Source: Gemella sp. zg-570 | GTDB lineage: Bacteria > Bacillota > Bacilli > Staphylococcales > Gemellaceae | NCBI RefSeq assembly: GCF_018866345.1 | Contig: NZ_CP076443.1 | Span: forward strand, 1,449,501 to 1,513,500 | DNA: 64,000 nucleotides | Direction: 5' to 3' | Made by a program: the position numbers and the translations under genes | Notes under the pieces: model-generated | Databases searched by the model: none | What the model was told of the DNA's origin: nothing | Seen by the model: only the letters and a program-made list of their open reading frames with translations | In this document: positions 44,362 to 54,913 of the stretch, piece by piece | Position numbering within the stretch: position 1 is the first letter of the stretch | Layout of the letters: every line of letters starts with the position of its first letter

Positions 44362-44536
44362 AAAATTAATTTTCTATATCTTTATTTTATTGAATATAGT
44401 ATTTATAATAAATAATTTTTTTATAGGTATTATACTTATTAAAAAAATATCATATAATTTCTATATTATACTATGTACAATTCTTATAATAAATAAATTA
44501 AAAAATATTATAAAAGCATACAAAAACAATGACTAA
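44345..44536 (+). CDS. Small membrane protein, putative immunity partner (63 aa)
   Basis: It starts inside the secreted-protein gene in another frame and reads MIALTKKLIFYIFILLNIVF, with two hydrophobic segments (about 8-32 and 36-50) and a basic tail KNIIKAYKNND. It is unrelated in sequence to the partners of the other cassettes. TTGGGAGGA lies before the start as a ribosome site. Its role is inferred from position. Confidence 0.6.
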   Translation: MIALTKKLIFYIFILLNIVFIINNFFIGIILIKKISYNFYIILCTILIINKLKNIIKAYKNND

Positions 44537-44589
44537 GTAACTTTTATTTTTTATTTGAAATTAAAATTTTTTATACTAACCATCATATA

Positions 44590-44724
44590 AAAATAATTTT
44601 AAAATATATTTAGTTGCAAATAAATATATTAAATAAAAAAACAAAGGGGGAAATAAAAATGAGGGGACACAAAAAATTTTTATCGGCAATCTTAGCTTCA
44701 AGTCTATTAGTTACACCTATTTCT
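44590..44724 (+). repeat. Direct repeat of leader plus signal-peptide DNA, copy 2
   Basis: This is the counterpart of 43691-43829. The ribosome site is AAAGGGGG instead of AAAGGAGG. No separate promoter is evident, so this cassette is probably read from the upstream one. Confidence 0.85.
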
Positions 44725-45195
44725 GCTTTAGTTAATAATTATAATAATGTGGCTAAGGCTGAAAAGAATGAAATTCTCTTTAATGAGAAAGTAATTGAAG
44801 AAGGTGAAATAATAAAGGATTATATTAGTTTTAATAAAAAAAATAATATATATGTTTTTTCATTTTATTATGATAAATCTTTAGATATTAGATTGAATAA
44901 TATAAGAAGTAATATAACATCTAAAGATATAAATGAATATATATCAAAATTAAACGATAGATTGATTAAAGAAAATGGAGAAGGACTAATAAATGATTCC
45001 ATTAAAGAAATACAATATTATTCCAAGTTAAATGGCGATAGCCTATTTAGAAGTGCATGTGGAAATGTATTTGCTTGGGTAGGACTAGCACATTCTACAT
45101 TTTACGGTCTTTTAATAGGAGGCCCTGTAGGAGCTGGATTATCTGCATTTACAGGTTTAGCATATGCAATAGGTAGTACTGTAGCATGTCCTTAA
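44659..45195 (+). CDS. Secreted protein with shared cassette signal peptide, putative effector (178 aa)
   Basis: The signal peptide (RGHKKFLSAILASSLLVTPI, cleavage NVAKA) is nearly the same as in the preceding cassette. The middle is charged (about 36-132). After SLFRSACGNVFAWVGLAHST comes a strongly hydrophobic Gly-rich domain (LLIGGPVGAGLSAFTGLAYA) ending VACP-stop, so two Cys frame a 43-residue segment. This is the clearest bacteriocin-like C-terminus of the family; similar size and plan are known for the SdpC toxin domain. The membrane-protein gene overlaps the stop by 10 bases. Confidence 0.72.
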   Translation: MRGHKKFLSAILASSLLVTPISALVNNYNNVAKAEKNEILFNEKVIEEGEIIKDYISFNKKNNIYVFSFYYDKSLDIRLNNIRSNITSKDINEYISKLNDRLIKENGEGLINDSIKEIQYYSKLNGDSLFRSACGNVFAWVGLAHSTFYGLLIGGPVGAGLSAFTGLAYAIGSTVACP

Positions 45196-45437
45196 AAGAA
45201 ATTATAATCTACAAATATAATGGTACTTTAATCAGTCTTTTTTGCTTAATGATTAATATACACAATCATATAGACAATATAAAAAATTATATATTAATAT
45301 CATCTTTAATAATTATGACAACATTTATTTATGAAAAAATAACATATAATAAATATAGTCACATTCCCATGTATAAATTACCATTAATATTCGTATACAT
45401 ATTTTATATTTATATTTATTTATATTTATTGAAGTAA
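45186..45437 (+). CDS. Small membrane protein, putative immunity partner (83 aa)
   Basis: MSLKEIIIYKYNGTLISLFC opens a protein with three hydrophobic stretches (about 14-24, 35-47, 65-82). The start lies within the last codons of the secreted-protein gene, which implies coupled translation. No family is recognised. The cassette terminator follows at 45468. Confidence 0.6.
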   Translation: MSLKEIIIYKYNGTLISLFCLMINIHNHIDNIKNYILISSLIIMTTFIYEKITYNKYSHIPMYKLPLIFVYIFYIYIYLYLLK

Positions 45438-45467
45438 AATGTTGATGTATAGGTATATAATTTTAAA

Positions 45468-45499
45468 CAAAAAAGACGACTAAAAAGTCGTCTTTTTTT
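45468..45499 (+). terminator. Cassette terminator (GACGAC type)
   Basis: AAAAAGACGACT/AGTCGTCTTTTT with a short AAAA loop closes the cluster. Confidence 0.88.
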
Positions 45500-45604
45500 A
45501 TATAAATTAACTTAAAAATTTTTTTGAAAATTATAAATTTGTAATAAAAAAATCATTATGTTAAAATTGTTACACTATTAAATTTGATTAAGGAGTTTTA
45601 TATT

Positions 45605-46756
45605 ATGAATAATTTTGTCTTTCAAAATCCAACAAAAATTATTTTCGGAAAAAATCAAATAAGTAATCTAGCTAGCGAAATTGCTAACTACGGAAAAAAC
45701 GTGCTACTTGTTTATGGTGGTGGAAGTATTAAACGTAATGGTATCTACGATAAAATTTTTAAGCAATTAGCCGATTTTAATATTGTAGAACTTTACGGAG
45801 TGGAACCAAACCCTCGTGTGACTACAGCCCAAAAAGGCGCTGATTTGATAAAAGAAAATAATATTAATTTTGTTCTTGCCGTAGGTGGTGGTTCTGTTAT
45901 CGACTGCACAAAACTTATAGTTGCAGCGGCTCATTATGAAGGTGACGCTTGGGATATAGTAACAAGAAAACATATTCCTACAAAAGCTACTCCTTTTGGA
46001 ACGATATTAACACTTGCAGCAACAGCATCAGAAATGAATGCAGGTAGCGTTATAACAAATTTAGAAACACAGCAAAAGGTTGGCTGGGCTTCGCCACTTG
46101 TTTTTCCTAAATTTTCTATTTTAGACCCAACTTACACTTTCACACTACCAAAAAACCAAACTGTGAATGGTATAGTTGATATGATGAGCCATATCTGTGA
46201 ACAATACTTTAACGAAGCTGACAATAGCGACTTGCACGATGCTATGATGGAGGGAGTTTTAAAACAAATTATTCACTACGGACCTAAATGCTTAGAAAAT
46301 CCCCAAGATTATGAAGCCCGTTCTGTTATCATGATGGCAGGTACCATAGCACTTAACGGTCAATTACGTTGGGGCTTTGACGGCGATTGGGCTAGCCACG
46401 GTTTAGAACACGCAGTTAGTGCCGTTTTTGACATAGCACATGCAGAGGGCTTATCTATTCTAATGCCTAACTGGATGAAATATGTTATGCCAAACCACAC
46501 TGCCAAATTCAAAAAATTTGCTGTCAATGTATTCGATGTAAATACTGAAGGTAAAACAGACCAAGAAATAGCCCTAGAAGGTATTAATAAATTACAAAAC
46601 TTCTGGCAAGAAATCGGAGCACCTACAAAATTAACAGAAAAAAATATTCAAAAAGAAGATATACCTAGTATAGTAAATGCAATAGCTAGACCAGTAGGAA
46701 CAATGCAGCCCCTATCAAAAGAAGGTGTCTACAAAATTTATGAAATGAGTTTATAA
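45605..46756 (+). CDS. Iron-containing alcohol dehydrogenase (butanol dehydrogenase, YqhD/BdhA type)
   Basis: This 383-residue family III dehydrogenase carries the GGGSIKRNGIYD and AVGGGSVIDCTKLI nucleotide-binding loops. Metal ligands lie in NGIVDMMSHICEQYF, HGLEHAVSAVFDIAHAEGLS (two His) and the preceding Asp. It probably reduces aldehydes with NADPH in fermentation. Start ATG 45605 follows AAGGAG; the longer frame from 45584 begins at the ribosome site. It is monocistronic with a terminator at 46861. Confidence 0.92.
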   Translation: MNNFVFQNPTKIIFGKNQISNLASEIANYGKNVLLVYGGGSIKRNGIYDKIFKQLADFNIVELYGVEPNPRVTTAQKGADLIKENNINFVLAVGGGSVIDCTKLIVAAAHYEGDAWDIVTRKHIPTKATPFGTILTLAATASEMNAGSVITNLETQQKVGWASPLVFPKFSILDPTYTFTLPKNQTVNGIVDMMSHICEQYFNEADNSDLHDAMMEGVLKQIIHYGPKCLENPQDYEARSVIMMAGTIALNGQLRWGFDGDWASHGLEHAVSAVFDIAHAEGLSILMPNWMKYVMPNHTAKFKKFAVNVFDVNTEGKTDQEIALEGINKLQNFWQEIGAPTKLTEKNIQKEDIPSIVNAIARPVGTMQPLSKEGVYKIYEMSL

Positions 46757-46860
46757 GATATAAATAATAAAATTTTTAAGAAATTATAATTACTTATTAC
46801 ATTTATTAAAAAAGTAAATAACACTTAAAAATTATAAAAAATTTTCAGCTTATCTAATTA

Positions 46861-46888
46861 AAAAAGAAGACTCGCAGGTCTTCTTTTA
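46861..46888 (+). terminator. Terminator of the alcohol dehydrogenase gene
   Basis: AAAAGAAGAC/GTCTTCTTTT with a 6-base loop and following T-rich tract. Confidence 0.88.
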
Positions 46889-46965
46889 TTTTATAATATT
46901 TTTAAAATTTTCTTGCACGTCTAAAAAATTAATAATTAGCATTTCTAACTATTACTTTATTTTAC

Positions 46966-47333
46966 TTAATCATGTATATAACCGCTAAATGTTACTAGAT
47001 ATTTATGATCATTTATTTGCACCACTGAATATATTTTTAAGTTTCCTCCAATCAAAGTATCGTATTCTTCAGACTATTCAGAATAATAGTAGTTCCAAGG
47101 GTGTAGAACTTAAAGATGAATAATATACTTGTATTCTTTTAGCTTTTTGATGTAGAATTTCACCTCCATTAATAGTTGATACATAAACTTATTTCAGTAA
47201 CAGTTACTGGAGCTGGTTCTTTTAAATTAAAAGCATTTTTCCCGCCTACGCTAGCCTCTTGAGTAACAGGTATTAATAAAGTTATTGCAGAAAACATGCT
47301 AGCCAAAAACTCATATTTTAATATCTTAATCAT
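46966..47333 (-). pseudogene. Decayed small secreted protein
   Basis: ATG 47333 opens MIKILKYEFLASMFSAITLL, a signal-peptide-like start that loosely resembles the cassette signal. Codons follow in shifting frames: KRIQVYYSSLSSTP, EEYDTLIGGNLKIYSVV and DHKYLVTFSGYIHD-stop. At least two frameshifts and stops are present. It may be a relic of a secreted bacteriocin-like protein. No ribosome site is evident. Confidence 0.5.
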
Positions 47334-47455
47334 GAGAAACCCTTACTTTTATTAATTATTTAGTATTATGTACATATACTAGCCAAAAGATAGCACAAAA
47401 AATTTTCAATAAAATATTAATATTTTAATTCAATAATAATTTTATATAATATAAA

Positions 47456-47698
47456 AAAACGACTATTTATTATCTTTTTTCCTATATTTTAATATTATAA
47501 GTACATTAAATTTATTGCATGAATTGTCCAAATAGCTAAATTTTCATTAATCTTATATACAAAATAACTAATAACTAAAATATTTAGTATTCTAATTATT
47601 ACCTTAATTATTATACTTCTTTTCTTAACATTATGTATTAGATCCACACCTATTACTACTTAATACTAGTGCGGTTGCTCCTATTTTGATTTTTCTAT
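47456..47698 (-). pseudogene. Relic of a secreted-protein/membrane-protein cassette
   Basis: Minus-strand frames read RKIKIGATALVLSSN (47631-47698, matching the cassette signal KIKIASAVISASLL) and then a start-less hydrophobic stretch RILNILVISYFVYKINENLA (about 47495-47630) like a cassette membrane protein. A decayed AACGACTATTTATTATC terminator lies at 47456-47482. The effector domain itself is gone. Confidence 0.65.
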
Positions 47699-47770
47699 GT
47701 ATTTGCTACTACATAAAATAAATAAAAATTTTTTATTTACGTTCAAATAGTATAAAAAAAAACATAAAAA

Positions 47771-47806
47771 ACAAGTCTTTTATTTGCTAAAAATATATGG
47801 TATAAT
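47771..47806. promoter_or_regulatory. Decayed copy of the divergent cassette promoter region
   Basis: AAAACAAGTCTTTTATTTGC and the following TATAAT (47801-47806) match the divergent promoter blocks at 14843-14880 and 16354-16391, with the plus-strand -35 changed to TTTTAT. It confirms that a cassette once started here. Confidence 0.6.
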
Positions 47807-47811
47807 GATGT

Positions 47812-48284
47812 AGTTGAGGCTTCCAAAGATAATATTTAAATTTAAATTATTAGGTAAGTTTTATTATTTATTTTAATAATTCTAGCCTTGCTAATAGCAA
47901 AAAATATTAATAAAAATTACCTCTTCCCATATCAATTTTCAAATTCTTAATCCTATAAAAAATTATAGCTATTTTTAAAATTTATTATAAAATTTTTATA
48001 TCTTCTCCCCTAAAAATCTTCACCCATTTACAGACCTAAAACCTATATTAAAATATATTATCTGCTTGAAAATTTCTTATATAATTCAATATTTACTTAA
48101 TCTAGTTTAAAATTTAGCATCTTTTAATTTTTTCTCCACATTTTAAAATTTCAATCTTTACCCTTTTAAAGCTACCCTTTCCTAATCAAAACAGCAAATA
48201 GTATTTATAACTTTACTAAGTTAAATATATTTTATATAATTAATCTTTAAAAAATTATTAAATTTATATTGAAGTGAGGGTTAT
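47812..48284. other. Intergenic, no gene seen
   Basis: About 470 bases of AT-rich sequence precede the DUF998 gene. There is no convincing frame, hairpin or repeat. Confidence 0.5.
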
Positions 48285-48959
48285 ATGAATAAATTATTTT
48301 CTAAAAAGACAGGGGCTATTCTTTTTTTATTAAATGCCGCTGTCTATTTAACAACAGAATTTATCGCAGCTATCGGCACAGGCTACCCCCTAAAAGATGT
48401 TTACCTTTATAACTTTATCAGTTCACTAGGTGTCTATCCAAATGATTTTGTAAAAGATATTCCGCAAGGTTTTTCTCCTTTAGCCTGGGTTATGAATTTC
48501 GGTTTTATATTTACTGGACTAGTTTTCTTTCTTGCTTATTACTTGCTAATATTCCAAATAGTAAAAAAAGATAATAAAGCCTTTAGCTATATTTTACTGC
48601 TGATTTCTATAACTTTCATGTCAGGTAGTATCCTAGTCGGACTTTTCCAAGGTGGTGTTCCTTCAGAAGATGGCTTACACGGCTTAGGGGCAAGATTATC
48701 ATTTTTAGCAGGTAATTCAACTTTAATTCTAAGTGGACTTGCCATAAGAGATAAAGACCTAAAAAAATATAAAATCATTAGCCTAGTTCTTGGAATTTTT
48801 GGAATTTGTTCAGCCTTTGGTATGCAAAATGCTATAAATAATCATAATCAACTACTCATGGTTGTATTTGAACGCCTAACAGTTTATCCTATCACCCTTT
48901 GGCAGATTATTACGGGGCTAATTTTTTTAAGAAAATATAAAAATACTAACAATAAATAG
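48285..48959 (+). CDS. DUF998 family membrane protein
   Basis: This 224-residue protein has about six membrane helices. It contains NFISSLGVYP near residue 44, the ILVGLFQGGVPSEDGLHGLG segment and the GARLSFLAGNSTLILSGLA motif, which match DUF998. No function is established for the family. GAAGTGAGGG precedes ATG 48285. It stands alone and converges on divIC. Confidence 0.8.
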   Translation: MNKLFSKKTGAILFLLNAAVYLTTEFIAAIGTGYPLKDVYLYNFISSLGVYPNDFVKDIPQGFSPLAWVMNFGFIFTGLVFFLAYYLLIFQIVKKDNKAFSYILLLISITFMSGSILVGLFQGGVPSEDGLHGLGARLSFLAGNSTLILSGLAIRDKDLKKYKIISLVLGIFGICSAFGMQNAINNHNQLLMVVFERLTVYPITLWQIITGLIFLRKYKNTNNK

Positions 48960-48979
48960 GTTATTATTAGTATTTTCCT

Positions 48980-49486
48980 TTATTCATCACTCTTTTTTTC
49001 TTTTTCTGATTTTTTATCATTTTTCTTTTCATCAGGTTTTTTAATAATACTTTCGTTAATTTGCTTTGATTTGTCTATATTGGCTAATTTCTCATCTAAA
49101 TTGTCAAACATAATAGACTTGCTGGCATTTTTAAGATAATTTTCCCCTATTGGCAAATTAAAAATAATTTCTCCGTCATAGCTAAGGGCATATTCTTGAC
49201 GGACAAAGTCTGTAATAAAGTAGGGGTCTTTTAGCTTATTAATTATAACCTCATTTACCTTATTTTCTGTTTGCAACTGGCTGATTTGATTTTCCTGATT
49301 TTGTAGAGTTTCTTCCAGCCTTCTTTTCTCCTTAGAGTAGAAATAGGTTCTAACCAATGTTAATGTTAATAAGACTAGGCACACAGATAAAATTATATAG
49401 GCTCTTCTTTTTCTGTATTTCATTTTTGCCTTAATAACATCTCGTCTAAAGTTTTTATCATCTTTTCTTATTTTTTCTTTAGACAT
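48980..49486 (-). CDS. divIC: Septum formation initiator DivIC/FtsB family
   Basis: This 168-residue bitopic protein has a basic N-terminal tail (KAKMKYRKRRA), one membrane helix (about 31-49), a coiled coil (KEKRRLEETLQNQENQISQL) and the conserved KDPYFITDFVRQEYALSYDG block. It works with FtsL and DivIB at the division septum. The Lys/Glu-rich tail (EKKNDKKSEKEKK) is longer than usual. It follows rqcP, as in Bacillus. Confidence 0.92.
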   Translation of the reverse strand: MSKEKIRKDDKNFRRDVIKAKMKYRKRRAYIILSVCLVLLTLTLVRTYFYSKEKRRLEETLQNQENQISQLQTENKVNEVIINKLKDPYFITDFVRQEYALSYDGEIIFNLPIGENYLKNASKSIMFDNLDEKLANIDKSKQINESIIKKPDEKKNDKKSEKEKKSDE

Positions 49487-49499
49487 TGATTATCCCCCC

Positions 49500-49760
49500 T
49501 TATTCTAATCTTTCTTTTTCTGAAATTAATTTAAACATTTTTACTGCATCTTCTTTTTTGACGCTGTCTTTTATTTCTAAAACTTCATATTCCACTTCTT
49601 TTTTGGCAAAGTAAATCCTAATTTTATCTCCTACTTTTAACGAAGTAGATGCTTTAGCAACTTTCCCATTTACCCAGATATATCCTTTTTGGCATATTTC
49701 GTTGGCAATGGTTCTTCTTTTTATTATGCGTGAAACTTTTAAAAATTTATCCAATCTCAT
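49500..49760 (-). CDS. rqcP: S4-domain protein RqcP (YabO)
   Basis: This 86-residue protein has an S4 RNA-binding domain, [20 protein letters not shown] and [20 protein letters not shown]. RqcP works with RqcH to add alanine tails to stalled nascent chains on the 50S subunit. Length and neighbours (yabN, divIC) match the B. subtilis locus. ACGGAGG precedes ATG 49760. Confidence 0.93.
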   Translation of the reverse strand: MRLDKFLKVSRIIKRRTIANEICQKGYIWVNGKVAKASTSLKVGDKIRIYFAKKEVEYEVLEIKDSVKKEDAVKMFKLISEKERLE

Positions 49761-49863
49761 AAAATAAACCTCCGTTTATTCGTATAATTATTATTACACA
49801 TAAATATAAGTTTAGCAATTATAATTTATAAAAAGTTAAAATTTATAACTAATTTTAAAATTT

Positions 49864-50440
49864 TTAGCTGACTTCATTACTATAATTTATGGCTCTTGCT
49901 ATTTTCGGTTTAGCTTCTTTAGAGGCAATAGAAAATTTTTCTAGTATTTTCTCAAAGTCAATTTTCCCCTGTTCATAGTCTGCAACTTCAAATTCTAATT
50001 CATAGTCTACTAGCTCTTTTAAAAAATATGTTTTATCCATCACCAAAAGCCCCTCTGGGATTTCTTTTTCCTTGCGAATAGTTTTTATCTGCTGAATTAA
50101 GACTAAATCCTCGTCTACATTAAAGGCTAATAATTTTTCCTTTATCAGCCTTGGCAAACTGGCAACTTTCAAACTTGCTACAAGTTCCTTATTTTCCCAT
50201 ACTTCATTAATTTCTATATTAGATCTAGCTCCTTTTATTTTTAAGGTTATCTCACTTTTATTATTAGTATGACGAATACGCAGGGCTGCATTATTATTTT
50301 TTAGGCTTTGCCTGCTATCTTCATAGTAGTAATTACTATTCTTAATAGTCCCTAACTTATCTAAATTATAGTATTTGTAAATAGCCTCATATTCTTTTTT
50401 ATTCAACATATTTTTAAATTCTATTTCTATTTCCGGCATA

Positions 50441-50448
<8 letters not shown>
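49864..50448 (-). CDS. CYTH-domain protein (YjbK-like)
   Basis: This 194-residue protein has the CYTH fold: an EIEIEFKNML start (E-x-E-x-K type), YYEDSRQSLKNNNAALRIRH, SEITLKIKGA and LVDYELEFEVADY. The tunnel of charged residues binds phosphate chains and metal, and family members include triphosphatases and inorganic polyphosphate-binding proteins. The ATG at 50448 follows AAAGGAAG; a second ATG 9 bases on is also possible. It overlaps the mnmM stop by 8 bases. Confidence 0.85.
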
Positions 50449-51901
<1,453 letters not shown>

Positions 51902-52036
51902 ACAATACTCCTTATGACTTATTAGTAGTATTATACTATAAATAACTTTTTAATAACATAATTTAAATTTATAATTTATTTTGTTATTGTATTTAGGGAA
52001 ATTTAGTTGCTTTTATTTTTTATTGTTAGGTAAAAT

Positions 52037-52068
52037 AAAAAATCTTGTAACTAAGTTACAAGATTTTT
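52037..52068 (-). terminator. Terminator of the LysM hydrolase gene
   Basis: AAAATCTTGTAAC/GTTACAAGATTTT is a perfect 13-bp stem with a 3-base loop. Confidence 0.92.
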
Positions 52069-52076
52069 GTTTATTA

Positions 52077-52967
52077 TTAAGCTACGCGAACAAATACTCT
52101 TCCACTGCCACCATAAGCACTGCTTTCAACTGTTTGATTCCAGTTATAACCACCGTGAATAGCACGACCGTTACCCGCATATACAGCAATGTGAGGCACT
52201 CCGTATCCACCGTCAGCATAGTAAATTAAGTCTCCTGGTTGAGCTTCTTCTGCTGAAACTACACTTCCTAAACTTAAGTAGCCAGCTGGCCAATCGTGGA
52301 AATTAATTCCTACACTTCTTAATGAGTTAGTAACCAACATTGTACAGTCTTGGTAGACACCAACTTGGGCTCTAGCCGCTGCTAAGATAGCTGCTCCCTT
52401 CCCACTTACATTTGCTACTGGGCTAACCACAGGTGCTGGAGTTTCTACCACAGGTGCTGGGGGGGCTACAACTTCTTCTGCCGGTGCTACCACTGGAGTT
52501 GGTGCAATTACTGGTTCAACTGCTACAGCTTCTTCAGAACTAGCTTGAGCAACTTCTTCTGTTACTAACAATTCTTTACTTACATTAAGTGAACGACCCA
52601 CTAAAACAAAGTTTGGATTTGCAATTTTATTATTTTTTGCTAAAACGTCTACTGAAACTCCGAATTTAAGAGAGATTTTGTATAATGAATCTCCTGGAAG
52701 AACAGTATAAAATCCATTTTCTTCTGCTTGTGCTACTTGAGCAGATACAGTATTATATGTAAGTTGATCCCCTGGGTGGATTAAACTACTTGTTAAATTG
52801 TTATCTCTCATAAGTTGTTCAACTGTTGTCCCATTGTTACGTGCTATATCCCAAAGAGTATCTCCTGATTTTACTGTGTAAGTATCAGCATCAGCTATTG
52901 TAGAAAGTCCTAGTGTTATAGTTGATATAAGTGCCGTTCCTGCTACAAATTTTTGTAATCTTCCCAT
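52077..52967 (-). CDS. Secreted LysM peptidoglycan hydrolase with NlpC/P60-like domain
   Basis: This 296-residue exported protein has a signal peptide (about 1-28) and two LysM domains (YTVKSGDTLWDIARNNGTTV and YTVLPGDSLYKISLKFGVSV). A Pro/Val/Ala-rich linker follows (about 160-200), then an NlpC/P60-like domain with catalytic Cys in VGVYQDCTMLVTNSL and His in YGVPHIAVYAG. It should cleave stem peptides at the cell surface. Start ATG 52967 has AAAGGAG upstream. It is monocistronic with a strong terminator. Confidence 0.9.
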   Translation of the reverse strand: MGRLQKFVAGTALISTITLGLSTIADADTYTVKSGDTLWDIARNNGTTVEQLMRDNNLTSSLIHPGDQLTYNTVSAQVAQAEENGFYTVLPGDSLYKISLKFGVSVDVLAKNNKIANPNFVLVGRSLNVSKELLVTEEVAQASSEEAVAVEPVIAPTPVVAPAEEVVAPPAPVVETPAPVVSPVANVSGKGAAILAAARAQVGVYQDCTMLVTNSLRSVGINFHDWPAGYLSLGSVVSAEEAQPGDLIYYADGGYGVPHIAVYAGNGRAIHGGYNWNQTVESSAYGGSGRVFVRVA

Positions 52968-53309
52968 TAAATTTTCTCCTTTAATCATTAATTTCTTTTT
53001 TATAAATTAATATCCCTTATCTTATTTTTTAAAATACAAAAGTTAAAAATAATTTATATCCTTAACTACAATATAAATTCTAATATACTTTTTTTATTAA
53101 TGCAATAGCTGTAACACCTTTGTAATAAAAGTGATATTCCTCTGAAATAGTATTGCAAAAACAAATTTAAGAAAGCTTGATATAGCAAGTATTCTTTAAA
53201 TATATTACAAAAAATATATAAAATTTATTTCTTTATTTTAATCATCTTTTATAGTGTTATTTTTATAGGGGATTGTTATTATATATTTAAGCAAAGGAGA
53301 TTAGAGAAT
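52968..53309. other. Intergenic upstream of the LysM gene and ccdA relic
   Basis: This AT-rich divergent promoter region shows no gene. The ccdA relic start (TTG 53310) is preceded by AAAGGAGATT. Confidence 0.5.
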
Positions 53310-54009
53310 TTGCAAAATATAAAATTACTAGCTCTTTTTATTGATATTTACTTTCATTTTTCGCTATGCATTATACCTATTATCCCCATATATAAGTATG
53401 CTTTCAGTAAGGGAGGAGAATTAGATGCTCGGGGTAATATTACTTTCAATAGAAAGAAAGCTATAATTAATTCACTTTTCTTTATTATGGTTATAGCTAT
53501 AACATTTTTTATTATAGATTTTGCTACTTGCTTTATCAGTAGCTTTTTTAAACATACAAATTAAAATTATTCAAATTATTAGTTGTATTCTAATTATCAG
53601 TATGGGCTTAATCCAAATAGGACTTATCAATTTTAATTTCTTTAAGCAAGAATTTTCTCTAAAGAAAAGAAAATTTCAAAAAATAAATCCCCTAGTTGCT
53701 ATTATTATGGGTTTTACATTTAGCTTTTCTTGGACAAGCTGCATTGGATCAATACTTGCCAGCGTCTTTTTGTATGCGAGTAGCCACACAGGACTAATGG
53801 GCATGATAATGATTTTAGTACATTCACTGGGTTTTATTCCACCATTTTTAATTGTGACAATCTTTACAACAAAAATACTGAATATATTAAAAAAGAAAAC
53901 AAATATTTTAAAATACGCAGTTACTATTTCTGGAATAATCTTAATTCTTATAGGTATTTCTATTTTAACTGGTTATTTCCAAAATATAGTAATTAGATAT
54001 TTTATTTAA
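53310..54009 (+). pseudogene. ccdA: CcdA-like thiol-redox membrane protein, one frameshift
   Basis: The first frame (TTG 53310 to 53564) encodes helices including SLCIIPIIPIYKYAFSKGG, the CcdA Pro/Cys hairpin. The second (from about 53530) continues LLALSVAFLNIQIK, MGFTFSFSWTSCIGSILASV (second CcdA Cys motif) and further helices to TAA 54009. The break is at a TTTT run near 53520; one T fewer would restore about 232 residues. CcdA passes electrons across the membrane to extracellular thioredoxin-like proteins, and the next gene is one of those. Confidence 0.82.
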
Positions 54010-54020
54010 GGAGCTTTAAA

Positions 54021-54594
54021 ATGAAAAAATTATACCAATTCTATTGACTTTATCCTTAATAACTACGGCTTGCTCTAAGGAAGAAAAAATACAGCGACAC
54101 AAGAGCCTAGCCAAAAAACTGAAACTACTAAAAGTCAAACGACAGGCAAAAAAGAAGTCTTTAATTTTACAGCAAGAGATATTGACGGCAACGAGGTAAA
54201 ACTTAGTGATTTTAAGGGCAAAAAAGTTTATATTAATATGTGGGCGTCTTGGTGCGGATCGTGTATCAAAGAAATTCCAGAACTAGAGGAAGTCTATCAA
54301 AAATTAAAAAATAAAGATGATGTGGTGTTATTGTCAATGACTTCGCCAAGCGATGCAGAATTTAAAAATGTCAATGCACAAGACAATAAAAAAGATGTTA
54401 TTTTAGACAGGGTAAAAAGTTTGGGTATTAGCTACCCAGTTTTATTCGACTACAACGGCAGATTTATTATAAACTACGCTATCCGTTCATTTCCAACTCA
54501 TATTTTTATAAATTCTGACGGAACTATTAATTATCAATTCCCCGGTTCTATCAATAAAGAAATATTAGAAAAAAATATTAATGAATTAACATAA
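54021..54594 (+). pseudogene. TlpA/ResA-like thioredoxin lipoprotein, two poly-A frameshifts
   Basis: ATG 54021 (RBS AAGGAG) begins MKK, then loses frame in AAAAAA; one extra A gives IPILLTLSLITTACSKEE, a lipoprotein signal. A second slip in the next A-run is repaired by one extra A to give NTATQEPSQKTETT. The intact remainder reads VYINMWASWCGSCIKEIPEL (thioredoxin CxxC) and SFPTHIFINSDG (cis-Pro loop). The two lesions are both single-base losses in A-runs. It forms a pair with the ccdA relic. Confidence 0.82.
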
Positions 54595-54596
54595 AT

Positions 54597-54697
54597 AAAA
54601 ACTAGCTACTATCTTGTAACTAGCCTTTATTTTATATTTTTTCTAAGTAAAATCTAAAAAATTATTTTGCTACTAGCTTATAGCCTAAGTGAATTTT
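54597..54697 (+). repeat. 100-bp direct repeat, copy 1 (includes terminator)
   Basis: It starts AAAACTAGCTACTATCTTGT and ends CTAAGTGAATTTT. The CTAGCTAC/GTAACTAG hairpin followed by T-rich sequence ends the tlpA relic. Copy 2 is 317 bp downstream with only a few differences. Confidence 0.85.
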
Positions 54698-54913
54698 AAA
54701 TTTACGCTAATATCCCTAACATAAAATTTAAAAAGCTAGGATAAAATCTTACATTATATAGTTGCTATCAAAATATAAATTTAAAATAGTATATTCAAAA
54801 ATAAATGCCATAAAATTTTTTCTAAATTTCTAAATTTTACTTCTTGCTATTAAATTAATTTCTACTAAATTCATCTCAATATTTAAGTTAAATATTAGGG
54901 TCTTTGATAGCAA

